DNA from: an uncultured Clostridia bacterium
GTDB lineage: Bacteria > Bacillota > Clostridia > Christensenellales > UBA1242
Length of the DNA: 64,000 nt
Direction: 5' to 3'
Assembly (NCBI GenBank): GCA_934754335.1
Contig: CAKVHY010000002.1
Coordinates: 77,309-141,308, forward strand
Part shown: positions 34,512-42,765 of the stretch, piece after piece
Numbering within the stretch: the first letter of the stretch is position 1
Layout of the letters: the number at the start of each line of letters is the position of its first letter
Notes under the pieces: generated by a model
Databases searched by the model: none
Told to the model about the DNA's origin: nothing
What the model saw: only the letters and a program-made list of their open reading frames with translations
Position numbers and translations under genes: made by a program

Positions 34512-34544
34512 GAAAGGGTTGAAATTTTTAATAGGAGAAAAAAT

Positions 34545-37184
34545 ATGGCAAATAAATACGTTTACTTATTCAAAGAAGGCAATGCTGGTATGAGAAATTT
34601 GCTAGGTGGTAAGGGTGCTAACCTTGCTGAAATGACAAACCTAGGGCTTCCTGTTCCTCAAGGTTTTACTATTTCAACTGAGGCATGTACTAAATACTAC
34701 GAAGATGGCAAACAAATCAACCCAGAAATCCAAGCACAAATTATGGATGCAATTGTTAAAATGGAAGAAATCACTGGCAAAAAATTTGGTGATAAAGAAA
34801 ACCCATTGTTAGTTTCTGTTCGTTCTGGTGCTAGAGCATCAATGCCTGGTATGATGGATACAATTCTAAACCTTGGTTTAAATGAAGAAGTTGTTGAAGT
34901 TATCGCAAAGAAATCTGGAAATCCAAGATGGGCTTGGGACTGCTATAGAAGATTTATTCAAATGTTCTCAGACGTTGTTATGGAAGTTGGTAAGAAATAT
35001 TTTGAAAAACTTATCGACCAAATGAAAGAAAGAAAACATGTTGTTTTCGACGTTGATCTAACTGCAGAAGATTTAAAAGAACTTGCTAATGAATTCAAAG
35101 CAGAATATAAAAATCAATTAGGAAAAGATTTCCCATCTGATCCAAAAGAACAATTATTTGAAGCAATCAAAGCAGTATTCCGTTCTTGGGATAATCCTAG
35201 AGCAAATGTCTATCGTATGGACCATGATATTCCATATAGTTGGGGTACAGCAGTTAACGTTCAAATGATGGCGTTTGGTAATATGGGTGAAACTTCTGGT
35301 ACAGGTGTTGCGTTCACTCGTAATCCTGCAACTGGTGAAAAAGGCTTAATGGGTGAATTCTTAATGAATGCTCAAGGTGAGGACGTTGTTGCGGGTGTAA
35401 GAACTCCAATGCCTATTGCTAAAATGAGCGAAGTTATGCCTGATGTTTATAAACAATTCCTAGATATCTGCAATATTCTTGAAAATCACTATAGAGATAT
35501 GCAAGATATGGAATTCACAATTGAAGATAAAAAATTATATATGCTTCAAACAAGAAATGGTAAGAGAACTGCAGCAGCAGCGATCAGAATTGCTTGTGAT
35601 TTAATTGATGAAGGAATGATCACAGAAGAAGAAGCATTAATGCAAATTGATGCTAAAACTTTGGATATGTTGCTTCACCCAACATTCGATGCAGAAGCAT
35701 TAAAGAAAGCAGATAAGAATAACGTTGTTGGTCATGGTATTGCTGCTTCTCCAGGTGCTGCCACAGGTAAAATTGTGTTTACAGCAGAAGATGCAGTTGC
35801 TCATGGTAAAAACAAAGAAAGAGTTGTTCTTGTAAGACTTGAAACTAGCCCAGAAGATATTGAAGGTATGAAATATGCTCAAGGTATCTTAACAGTTCGT
35901 GGCGGTCAAACTTCTCACGCAGCGGTTGTTGCAAGAGGTATGGGAACTTGTTGCGTTTCTGGTTGTGGCGATATTAAAATGGACGAAGAAAATAAATGCT
36001 TCACTCTTGCTGGAAAAACTTTCCATGAAGGTGATAGCCTATCTCTAGATGGTTCTACTGGTAATATTTATGATTGCGAAATCAAAACTGTTGCTGCAGA
36101 CCCAAATAGCGGTTATTTCGGACGTATTATGAAACTTGCAGATAAATATAAGAAGTTAGGCGTTAAAACTAATGCTGATACTCCTGCTGATGCAAAACGT
36201 GCTGCCGAACTTGGTGCTGAAGGTATTGGTTTGTGCAGAACTGAGCATATGTTCTTTGACCCAGCAAGAATTGGTGCATTCAGAGAAATGATTTGCTCTG
36301 ATACAGTTGAAGAAAGAGAAGTTGCATTAAATAAAATTGAACCTATGCAACAAGAAGACTTTGAAGGCTTGTTCGAAGCACTACAAGGTCATTCAGTAAC
36401 TATTCGTTACTTAGATCCACCTCTTCATGAATTCGTTCCAACTGAAGAAGCAGATATTAAAGCACTTGCTAAAGCAAAGGGCAAAACTGTTGAACAAATT
36501 AAACAATATATTGTTGACCTTCATGAAACAAACCCTATGATGGGTCACCGTGGTTGCAGACTTGCAGTTACTTATCCAGAAATTGCTGTTATGCAAACTA
36601 AAGCGGTTATTAAGGCTGCAATTAATGTTCAAAACAGACATAAAGATTGGAACGTTGTTCCAGAGATTATGATTCCACTTATTGGCGATATTAAAGAACT
36701 TCAATTCGTTAAGAAAATAGTTGTTGAAACTGCTGATAAGGTTATCGCTGATGCAAAATCTAATTTGAAATACCTTGTTGGTACAATGATTGAAATCCCA
36801 AGAGCAGCATTAACTGCTGATGAGATTGCTAAAGAAGCAGAATTCTTCTGCTTTGGTACAAACGATTTAACTCAAATGACATTTGGTTTCAGCCGTGACG
36901 ATGCTGGTAAATTCTTACCATCATATTACAAAAACAAAATTTTCGAGAGCGATCCATTTGCAAGACTTGATACCACAGGTGTTGGTAAGTTAATGGAAAT
37001 GAGCGTTAAACTTGGAAGAAGCACAAGAAAAGATCTTCATTGCGGTATCTGCGGTGAACACGGTGGTGATCCTTCATCAATCGAGTTCTGCCATAAGATT
37101 GGTCTTGATTATGTATCTTGTTCTCCTTATAGAGTTCCTATTGCAAGACTTGCTGCTGCTCAAGCCGCTATCAGAAATAAATAA
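34545..37184 (+). CDS. ppdK: Pyruvate, phosphate dikinase (879 aa)
   Basis: Interconverts pyruvate, ATP and Pi with PEP, AMP and PPi; in anaerobes it serves PPi-linked glycolysis or gluconeogenesis. ATG at 34545 has AGGAG at correct spacing. Visible parts are the N-terminal ATP-grasp domain (GGKGANLAEM, SVRSGARASMPGMMDT, FTRNPATGE), the phospho-histidine loop GGQTSHAAVVARGMG (~445) and the PEP-binding TIM barrel. The barrel includes EGIGLCRTEHMFF, GTNDLTQMTFG.SRDD and the catalytic-Cys segment CGICGEHGGDP near the end. Codon use is strongly biased (GGT, GCT, GTT, CGT), which suggests high expression. It is monocistronic with two successive terminators. Confidence 0.97.
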   Translation: MANKYVYLFKEGNAGMRNLLGGKGANLAEMTNLGLPVPQGFTISTEACTKYYEDGKQINPEIQAQIMDAIVKMEEITGKKFGDKENPLLVSVRSGARASMPGMMDTILNLGLNEEVVEVIAKKSGNPRWAWDCYRRFIQMFSDVVMEVGKKYFEKLIDQMKERKHVVFDVDLTAEDLKELANEFKAEYKNQLGKDFPSDPKEQLFEAIKAVFRSWDNPRANVYRMDHDIPYSWGTAVNVQMMAFGNMGETSGTGVAFTRNPATGEKGLMGEFLMNAQGEDVVAGVRTPMPIAKMSEVMPDVYKQFLDICNILENHYRDMQDMEFTIEDKKLYMLQTRNGKRTAAAAIRIACDLIDEGMITEEEALMQIDAKTLDMLLHPTFDAEALKKADKNNVVGHGIAASPGAATGKIVFTAEDAVAHGKNKERVVLVRLETSPEDIEGMKYAQGILTVRGGQTSHAAVVARGMGTCCVSGCGDIKMDEENKCFTLAGKTFHEGDSLSLDGSTGNIYDCEIKTVAADPNSGYFGRIMKLADKYKKLGVKTNADTPADAKRAAELGAEGIGLCRTEHMFFDPARIGAFREMICSDTVEEREVALNKIEPMQQEDFEGLFEALQGHSVTIRYLDPPLHEFVPTEEADIKALAKAKGKTVEQIKQYIVDLHETNPMMGHRGCRLAVTYPEIAVMQTKAVIKAAINVQNRHKDWNVVPEIMIPLIGDIKELQFVKKIVVETADKVIADAKSNLKYLVGTMIEIPRAALTADEIAKEAEFFCFGTNDLTQMTFGFSRDDAGKFLPSYYKNKIFESDPFARLDTTGVGKLMEMSVKLGRSTRKDLHCGICGEHGGDPSSIEFCHKIGLDYVSCSPYRVPIARLAAAQAAIRNK

Positions 37185-37196
37185 TAAAATAAAAAT

Positions 37197-37227
37197 AGAG
37201 TGTCCTTATTGGGGTGCTCTTTTTTTG
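37197..37227 (+). terminator. Terminator after ppdK
   Basis: A 9-bp stem AGAGTGTCC/GGGTGCTCT with three G-U pairs and a 6-nt loop, followed by seven T. Confidence 0.75.
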
Positions 37228-37257
37228 TTTTAAATAAGTAACTTTTTTAAAGGATTA

Positions 37258-37285
37258 AATCTCTCAGAAAACTGGGAGATTTTTC
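37258..37285 (+). terminator. Second terminator (or attenuator) before dnaG
   Basis: A 10-bp stem AATCTCTCAG/CTGGGAGATT (one G-U) with an AAAA loop and a T-rich run. It insulates dnaG from ppdK transcription. Confidence 0.78.
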
Positions 37286-37364
37286 TATTTTTTTAAAAAA
37301 TAAAAAGGAATTTTAAAAAATTGTTCGTATTATAAATTTGAAACTTATTAAAAGGAAGAAAAAT

Positions 37365-39146
37365 TTGGGTAACGGTGGATTTTCAAGTGATTGGATAAGG
37401 GAACTTAAAGAAAGAAATGATATTGTTTCTGTTGTTTCCAAATATGTAACATTGCAAAAGAAGGGCAAGTTGAATTGGGCTTGTTGTCCGTTTCATTTTG
37501 AGAAAACCCCTAGTTTTGCAGTTAACGATGCAGAGCAATTTTATCATTGCTTTGGTTGTGGTGAGAGCGGAGATGTTATTGGATTTGTTCAAAAGATAGA
37601 ATCTGTAGATTTTTACGACGCTTGCAAGTTGCTTGCAGAGAATGCTCATATGGAGTTGCCAACAATTACAAATGATGAGAACTTAGCATATTTAAAGAAG
37701 CAAAAAGATTTATATTTAAGAATTTTAAAAGATGCTGGCAGACATTTTTACACAAACCTTCGTTTGCCAGAAGCAAAAGTGGCTCAGGAATATATTTTAA
37801 AGAGAGGTCTTGATTCTCAAACCATTAAAGATTTTGGAATTGGCTATAGTCTTGATTGGTATGAGATTGTGAACTATCTAAAATCCTTGGGTTATTCTTA
37901 TGACGACATGATTGGCTCTGGAGTTTGCGAAAGAAAGAATGGCAATGTTTATGATATGTATGGCAAAAGGCTTATCTTTCCAATTATTAATAGTTATGGC
38001 GATGTGGTTGGTTTTAGCGGAAGAGTTTTGGAAAAGACCGATTTTGCCAAGTATAAAAACACAGCCCAAACGGTTGTTTTTGATAAAAGCAGATGTGTTT
38101 ACAACATAAACCATATTAAAGAGCAAAAAAACAAAAACGAACTAAAAGAAATTATAATCGTTGAAGGGCAGATGGACGTTATATCTTTATATAAAAATGG
38201 GATTAAGAATGCAGTCGCCTGCATGGGAACTGCCTTAACTCAATATCATGCTAAAGAGATGAAACGTTTTACAGATAAAGTGGTTGTTTGTTTTGATGGT
38301 GATGGTGCTGGAAAAAAAGCAACTCTTAGGTCATTAGAAATCTTGGTTAATGCTGGTTTGAATGTATTTGTTATGAGTTTGCCTGATTCTCAAGATCCTG
38401 ATGAATTTGTTTTAAATCACGGGAAGGACGAGTTCTTAAAAATGGTGGCAAATGCGAAATATTGGGTGGAATTTTTGATTTATGATTTTGCCAACAAATA
38501 TAACTTAAAGAAACCTGAAGAAAAGAAATTCTTTGTTCAGGATTGCTTAAACGTTATTAAAACATTAGGTTCTAGTTCTGAGCAAGATATTTATTTAAAT
38601 CTTGTGAAGGACTTGTCCAATATCTCTATTTCAGTTCTTAGAAGCGATATGGAGAATATGGATGCAAGCACCCAAGTGGTTGAAAAAATAGACGATGATC
38701 CGATAGTTTCAAGACCAACAAGAGAGAATGCAAATATTAAAGCAGAGAAGTTTGTAATGGCTTCGCTTTTACATAAAAAGGAGTATGCAAAGTTGGATAA
38801 ACGGATTGTAAACTCCCTAAAAAATCCAGATTATGTTAAAGTTTACAACTATATTGAAGAAGAAACTGCTAATAACAGAACATTTATTATAGGTTCATTA
38901 TTCAATATGTTTGAAGATATGAATAACAACAAGGCAATTGATGATATAATTAACTTTGTTTTCTTAGACAGTGAAGATAATGCGGATTATTATAACGATT
39001 GCTTAAAGCATTTATTCAAAACCGAACTGGAAATTAAGCAAAAAGAATTAATGCAACAAATTGCATTAGAAGGTGACTTAGATAAACGAAGAGAATTATC
39101 TAAAGAGTTGCAAAAGATAATATTAGAAATTAAAGGGAATGATTAA
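37365..39146 (+). CDS. dnaG: DNA primase DnaG (593 aa)
   Basis: Makes RNA primers at the replication fork. The CHC2 zinc ribbon (CCPFHFEKTPSF...HCFGCGESGD), the TOPRIM domain (IIVEGQMDVISLYKNGI; CFDGDGAGKKA; SLPDSQDPDEF) and a C-terminal DnaB-interacting helical region are all present. The frame is open from a TTG at 37338, but a TTG at 37365 is preferred because AGGAAG lies 6 nt before it and the resulting N-terminus (GNGGFSSDWIRELKERND) fits the family. It is the first gene of the dnaG-rpoD operon; rpoD starts 2 nt after its stop. A promoter probably lies around TATTATAAA at ~37329, but no clear -35 is seen. Confidence 0.95.
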   Translation: MGNGGFSSDWIRELKERNDIVSVVSKYVTLQKKGKLNWACCPFHFEKTPSFAVNDAEQFYHCFGCGESGDVIGFVQKIESVDFYDACKLLAENAHMELPTITNDENLAYLKKQKDLYLRILKDAGRHFYTNLRLPEAKVAQEYILKRGLDSQTIKDFGIGYSLDWYEIVNYLKSLGYSYDDMIGSGVCERKNGNVYDMYGKRLIFPIINSYGDVVGFSGRVLEKTDFAKYKNTAQTVVFDKSRCVYNINHIKEQKNKNELKEIIIVEGQMDVISLYKNGIKNAVACMGTALTQYHAKEMKRFTDKVVVCFDGDGAGKKATLRSLEILVNAGLNVFVMSLPDSQDPDEFVLNHGKDEFLKMVANAKYWVEFLIYDFANKYNLKKPEEKKFFVQDCLNVIKTLGSSSEQDIYLNLVKDLSNISISVLRSDMENMDASTQVVEKIDDDPIVSRPTRENANIKAEKFVMASLLHKKEYAKLDKRIVNSLKNPDYVKVYNYIEEETANNRTFIIGSLFNMFEDMNNNKAIDDIINFVFLDSEDNADYYNDCLKHLFKTELEIKQKELMQQIALEGDLDKRRELSKELQKIILEIKGND

Positions 39147-39148
39147 TT

Positions 39149-40207
39149 ATGTTAGAACAGATAGATGAAGAAATACTTCCAATTTTAAAACAAATTGTTA
39201 AAGAAGGAGCAATTACAGAAGATGAACTTGGTGAGAAGTTGTTGAAGTTTGAATTATCAAACGACCAAATGGAAGAGATTAACAACTACTTAACCGAGCA
39301 AGGCGTTAATATTGAAAGCACTGATGCAGCCTTAGTAAAAGACGAAGATTTAAAAGACATTATTTCAAGCGTTAAGGTGGACGACCCAGTTAAGGTTTAT
39401 TTAAAAGATATTGGAACAGCCCAACTTTTAACAAGTGAACAAGAAGTTGAACTTGCAAAAAGAATACTTAATGGTGATGAGAGGGCAAAAAAGGAACTTA
39501 GCGAAAAGAACCTAAAATTGGTTGTTTCTATAGCAAAAAAATATGTTAATAGAAGCAATATGCAATTCCTAGATTTAATTCAAGAAGGAAACATGGGGCT
39601 TTTAAAGGCTGTTGAAAAGTTTGATTACACTAAAGGCTTTAGATTCTCAACCTACGCCACTTGGTGGATTAGACAATCTATCACTAGAGCCATTGCGGAT
39701 CAGGCAAGAACTATAAGAATCCCAGTTCATATGGTTGAAACAATTCACAAACTTTCTAGGGTTTCAAAACAATTGATGCAAGAACTTGGCAGAGATCCAT
39801 CAAATGCTGAAATCGCTGAAAAGATGGGAATCACAGAGCAAAGAGTTTGCGAAATCCAAAAAATTGCTCAAGACCCAGTTTCTTTGGAAAGCCCAGTTGG
39901 TGAAGAAGAAGAAAGCAGAATTTCCGATTTCGTTGAAGATGAAACTATTAAATCTCCGATTGAAGACGCCACTCAAGGCTTATTGAAAGTTCAACTTATG
40001 GCAGTTTTAAGCACTTTAACTCCAAGAGAGCAGAAAGTTATTAGAATGAGATATGGCTTAGATGATAGTCACCCAAGAACTTTGGAAGAAGTTGGCAGAG
40101 AATTTAACGTTACAAGAGAAAGAATCCGTCAGATTGAAGCAAAAGCATTAAGAAAGTTAAGAAATCCAAATAGAAGCAAAAAATTGCAGGATTATTATGA
40201 AGATTAA
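39149..40207 (+). CDS. rpoD: RNA polymerase primary sigma factor RpoD/SigA (352 aa)
   Basis: The housekeeping sigma factor. A short region 1.1 lies at the N-terminus, followed by DDPVKVYLKDIG (region 1.2), the core region 2 with FLDLIQEGNMGLLKAVEKFDY and RFSTYATWWIRQSI, region 3, and region 4 with the helix-turn-helix LEEVGREFNVTRERIRQIEAKALRKLR. Length is typical of clostridial SigA. Many promoters in this window match its consensus closely (TTGACA, 17 bp, TATAAT). The last 11 bases overlap trmK. Confidence 0.97.
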   Translation: MLEQIDEEILPILKQIVKEGAITEDELGEKLLKFELSNDQMEEINNYLTEQGVNIESTDAALVKDEDLKDIISSVKVDDPVKVYLKDIGTAQLLTSEQEVELAKRILNGDERAKKELSEKNLKLVVSIAKKYVNRSNMQFLDLIQEGNMGLLKAVEKFDYTKGFRFSTYATWWIRQSITRAIADQARTIRIPVHMVETIHKLSRVSKQLMQELGRDPSNAEIAEKMGITEQRVCEIQKIAQDPVSLESPVGEEEESRISDFVEDETIKSPIEDATQGLLKVQLMAVLSTLTPREQKVIRMRYGLDDSHPRTLEEVGREFNVTRERIRQIEAKALRKLRNPNRSKKLQDYYED

Positions 40208-40856
40208 TTTATCTAAAAGGTTGCTAGAGATTTGCAAGTTGATTAGTTTTGAGCGAGTGGCAGATATTGGTTGCGACCATGGAAAGGTGATAGCCAAAGG
40301 TTTCCTAGATGGCAAAATTAAATATGCAATCGTTTCAGATATAAGCAAACCTAGTGCATTAAAAGCAAAAGAACTTTTGGAGAGTTTGAATATAACCAAT
40401 TTTGATATGCGAGTGGGCGATGGGCTAGAAACTATAAATAGTTCAGATAATATTGAAACCATTGTTATAGCGGGAATGGGTGCAGACGAAATTATAAACA
40501 TTCTAAAAAATTCAAGTTTAAGATTTAAAGAATATATTTTAGCGCCACAACACAATGAAATTAATCTAAAAAAATACTTAGTTGATAATGGATTTAGAAT
40601 AGATAAGGATTATATCGTTTTAGATGGAAAGTTTTATACTATTTTAAAGTGTTCAATAGGAAAAGATGAAAGGGAAGAAAAAGATTTGATTTTAAGTCCA
40701 GATATTTTAATAAAAGATGATTATGAAAAGTATTTGGATTATAGGTTAAATAAGTTAAATTCAATTCTTGAGAAAACAGAAAATTTTGGATTTAAGAAAG
40801 AATTAGAGATTATAAAAAATAAGATAAGCAAGTTAAAGAGGAATGATAATGAATAA
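40197..40856 (+). CDS. trmK: tRNA (adenine-N1)-methyltransferase TrmK (219 aa)
   Basis: A Rossmann-fold SAM-dependent methyltransferase making m1A22 in tRNA. The SAM motif VADIGCDHGKV lies near residue 21 and the AGMGADEIINIL segment near 96. A C-terminal helical (coiled-coil) region follows, as in the family. The ATG lies 11 bases inside the end of rpoD, so translation is coupled. The Nif3-like gene (yqfO) that usually follows trmK is absent; a zinc-ribbon protein gene overlaps instead. Confidence 0.92.
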   Translation: MKINLSKRLLEICKLISFERVADIGCDHGKVIAKGFLDGKIKYAIVSDISKPSALKAKELLESLNITNFDMRVGDGLETINSSDNIETIVIAGMGADEIINILKNSSLRFKEYILAPQHNEINLKKYLVDNGFRIDKDYIVLDGKFYTILKCSIGKDEREEKDLILSPDILIKDDYEKYLDYRLNKLNSILEKTENFGFKKELEIIKNKISKLKRNDNE

Positions 40857-41544
40857 AATATTAGAATATCAGAAAGTTGATGCAGAAAGAATTAAATTAG
40901 AAAGGGGAATGAACAATATTGAAGAAAAGGCAATAATGAATAAAATGATTGCCTTTGTTAAAGATGCACAAAATAAAAGCGTGCAATTAGAAAATTCCTC
41001 TAAATCATTGCTAGATGAATACTTAAGCCTAAAGAAGGCCTATGAAACCAACACAGATAATGTTAATAACTTAATCAAAACTCAAGTTGGAAACATGACT
41101 AAAGACGAACTTGGCGAATGCTTAAAAAGAGTTAATGCTTTGAGTTCAGAACTTTTCATGATTGAAAGAAACATAAATATTTTAGTTACTAAAATTAATG
41201 AAAAACTTAAGGAATTTGAAGTGGCTAAAAATAACGCTGGAAAGGCAAGAGCAAAACATAGAGAAGCAAAAGAAAAGTTTGAAGCAAAAAAGATGGAAAT
41301 GCAACCAAAACTAACTGAAATTGAAACAAAATTAAAGAGTTTGGAGAAAGAAATAAACCCTGAAATTATGGCAAAGTATAAAACTCTAAGAAATGACGGA
41401 ATTTTCCCAATTTTAGTTCCAGTTGTAAATAAATGTTGTGGTGGATGCAGAATGGAAATTCCTTCTTCCACTTTAGATAAATTAAAAACGAATAATGTAA
41501 CTCAATGCGAACATTGCAGAAGAGTTATATATAACAAAGATTAA
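40849..41544 (+). CDS. Coiled-coil C4 zinc-ribbon protein (231 aa)
   Basis: A long coiled coil fills residues ~5-180. The C-terminus is a zinc ribbon: CCGGCRMEIPSSTLDKL...CEHCRR with the CxxC pairs of the zf-RING_7 (DUF164/CsgG-like) family. The frame is open from 40843, but ATG at 40849 is better spaced (GAGG 7 nt upstream). It overlaps the trmK 3' end by 8 bases. Homologues sit in the same position after trmK/nif3 in many Firmicutes. The molecular role is not established; nucleic-acid binding is inferred from the ribbon. Confidence 0.85.
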   Translation: MNKILEYQKVDAERIKLERGMNNIEEKAIMNKMIAFVKDAQNKSVQLENSSKSLLDEYLSLKKAYETNTDNVNNLIKTQVGNMTKDELGECLKRVNALSSELFMIERNINILVTKINEKLKEFEVAKNNAGKARAKHREAKEKFEAKKMEMQPKLTEIETKLKSLEKEINPEIMAKYKTLRNDGIFPILVPVVNKCCGGCRMEIPSSTLDKLKTNNVTQCEHCRRVIYNKD

Positions 41545-41550
41545 AAAAGA

Positions 41551-41579
41551 AAACATATTGAATAATCAATATGTTTTTT
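41551..41579. terminator. Bidirectional terminator between convergent genes
   Basis: An 11-bp perfect stem AAACATATTGA/TCAATATGTTT with an ATAA loop, flanked by A- and T-runs. It serves both the dnaG-rpoD operon and the minus-strand GDPD-like gene. Confidence 0.85.
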
Positions 41580-41588
41580 ACTTTTTTA

Positions 41589-42512
41589 TTAAATTTGAGG
41601 TTCGAAATTAGAGAATATAATGTTATCTGAAAATTCCAATATTTCCTTATATTCGTTTTGGTCAGTTACTCCATAAGCAATTATTCCATAAGGCTTATGT
41701 TTCTGAATATATGGGTTTGGAAGGTTCTTAGAATTATATGCAATGAAATCTGCATGAGCCACTTTATTTGCATATTTTAACTTCTTTAATTTCTTAGTTG
41801 GAATTGAAGCATAATATCTAACTCCATCGAAATAGCAACCTTTAATAATCCTTGTAAAATAAGGAGCATGGCGATAAAACCATTCTAGGGAATATGGATT
41901 CATAGATAAAAGAGCAATTTGGCTATAACAATTATATTTTTCAATATATTCTAGCAATTCTTTTAATAATGCTTCTTCCATTTTTCCAACAGATTCGTTC
42001 ATGATTTCAATAATTACAGGAACTTTTCCCGCCACCAAATCCAAAACATCTTTTAGCAGGGGCACATTCAATCCGTCGCTATTTAACTTAATCTTTTTCA
42101 ATTCACTATAATCAAAGTTTGCAATATATCCATTTTCATTAGTTAAAGAACCTAGTGTTTTTTCTTTAAAACAAACCAAGTTTCCGTCCTTCAAAATTTG
42201 TACAGGAATAAGCAATGTAAACTTTTTATCAATCGCCTTTTGAAAAGCAGGGAGAGTATTTGGCACATCTTCTTTTGCGTCAAAAACCCCATATTTAGAA
42301 ATAGGTGCTTCAAGCAACCATGTATTTTGCATTATGTTTAAATAGTTTGGGTCAAAACGAAAAAAATCTAACAATCTGGCTTTAGACAAAACTCCAAAAA
42401 CATTTTTAAGTTCTTCAAAATTTCGTGTGTGGGCGTAGTTAGATTTATCGGCTGTTAGGTTTATATTATTCTTAGATAATGTTTCTAAAACATTTATTTT
42501 TTTTGTTCTCAT
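41589..42512 (-). CDS. Glycerophosphodiester phosphodiesterase-like protein lacking catalytic residues (307 aa)
   Basis: After a ~65-residue N-terminal extension, the sequence follows the GDPD TIM-barrel order. There is a first strand (LLEAP, ~67-70), PNTLPAFQKAI (84-94), LLIPVQILKDGNLV (100-113), CFKEKTLGSLT (114-124), a VPLLKDVLDLV segment (150-160) and VPVIIEI (164-170). In active enzymes these positions read AHRG, PENT, ELDVQ.TKDG and HDxTL. Here His-Arg, the Glu/Asp metal ligands and the second catalytic His are all replaced (APISKYG, LIPV, FKE); only the later Glu is kept. It has no signal peptide, so it is cytoplasmic. It is probably a pseudoenzyme. It stands alone, with a small palindrome just upstream. 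Confidence 0.75.
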   Translation of the reverse strand: MRTKKINVLETLSKNNINLTADKSNYAHTRNFEELKNVFGVLSKARLLDFFRFDPNYLNIMQNTWLLEAPISKYGVFDAKEDVPNTLPAFQKAIDKKFTLLIPVQILKDGNLVCFKEKTLGSLTNENGYIANFDYSELKKIKLNSDGLNVPLLKDVLDLVAGKVPVIIEIMNESVGKMEEALLKELLEYIEKYNCYSQIALLSMNPYSLEWFYRHAPYFTRIIKGCYFDGVRYYASIPTKKLKKLKYANKVAHADFIAYNSKNLPNPYIQKHKPYGIIAYGVTDQNEYKEILEFSDNIIFSNFEPQI

Positions 42513-42525
42513 ATATATCTCTCAA

Positions 42526-42539
42526 CTGACATACGTCAG
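42526..42539 (-). promoter_or_regulatory. Small palindrome in the leader of the GDPD-like gene
   Basis: CTGAC-ATAC-GTCAG, a 5-bp stem with a 4-nt loop, lies 14 bases upstream of the minus-strand start codon, close to its Shine-Dalgarno region. It could be an operator or a translation-control hairpin. The remaining ~225 bp up to lepA are AT-rich with no gene. Confidence 0.4.
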
Positions 42540-42765
42540 CAAACTTTTAATTGAATTTTAGTGTGTAATAAAAAACAATGTAATACTCTTACTTATAGAT
42601 ATAATAGCATATTATTTTTGAAAACACTAATGTTTTTATTGGCAAATTTAAAATTTATATAAAAAGACAGGGGTTTTGAGCATGTTTTTTGAGTTTTTTT
42701 AATTAAAAACATTTATTTTTTACAAAATTATGTTATCATTACTATGTAAGATATAATAGGAGATT

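Noticed and set aside
42752..42757. TATAAT immediately before lepA as its -10
   Set aside because: It would place the transcription start at the start codon and exclude the AGGAG ribosome binding site, so an upstream promoter is more likely.
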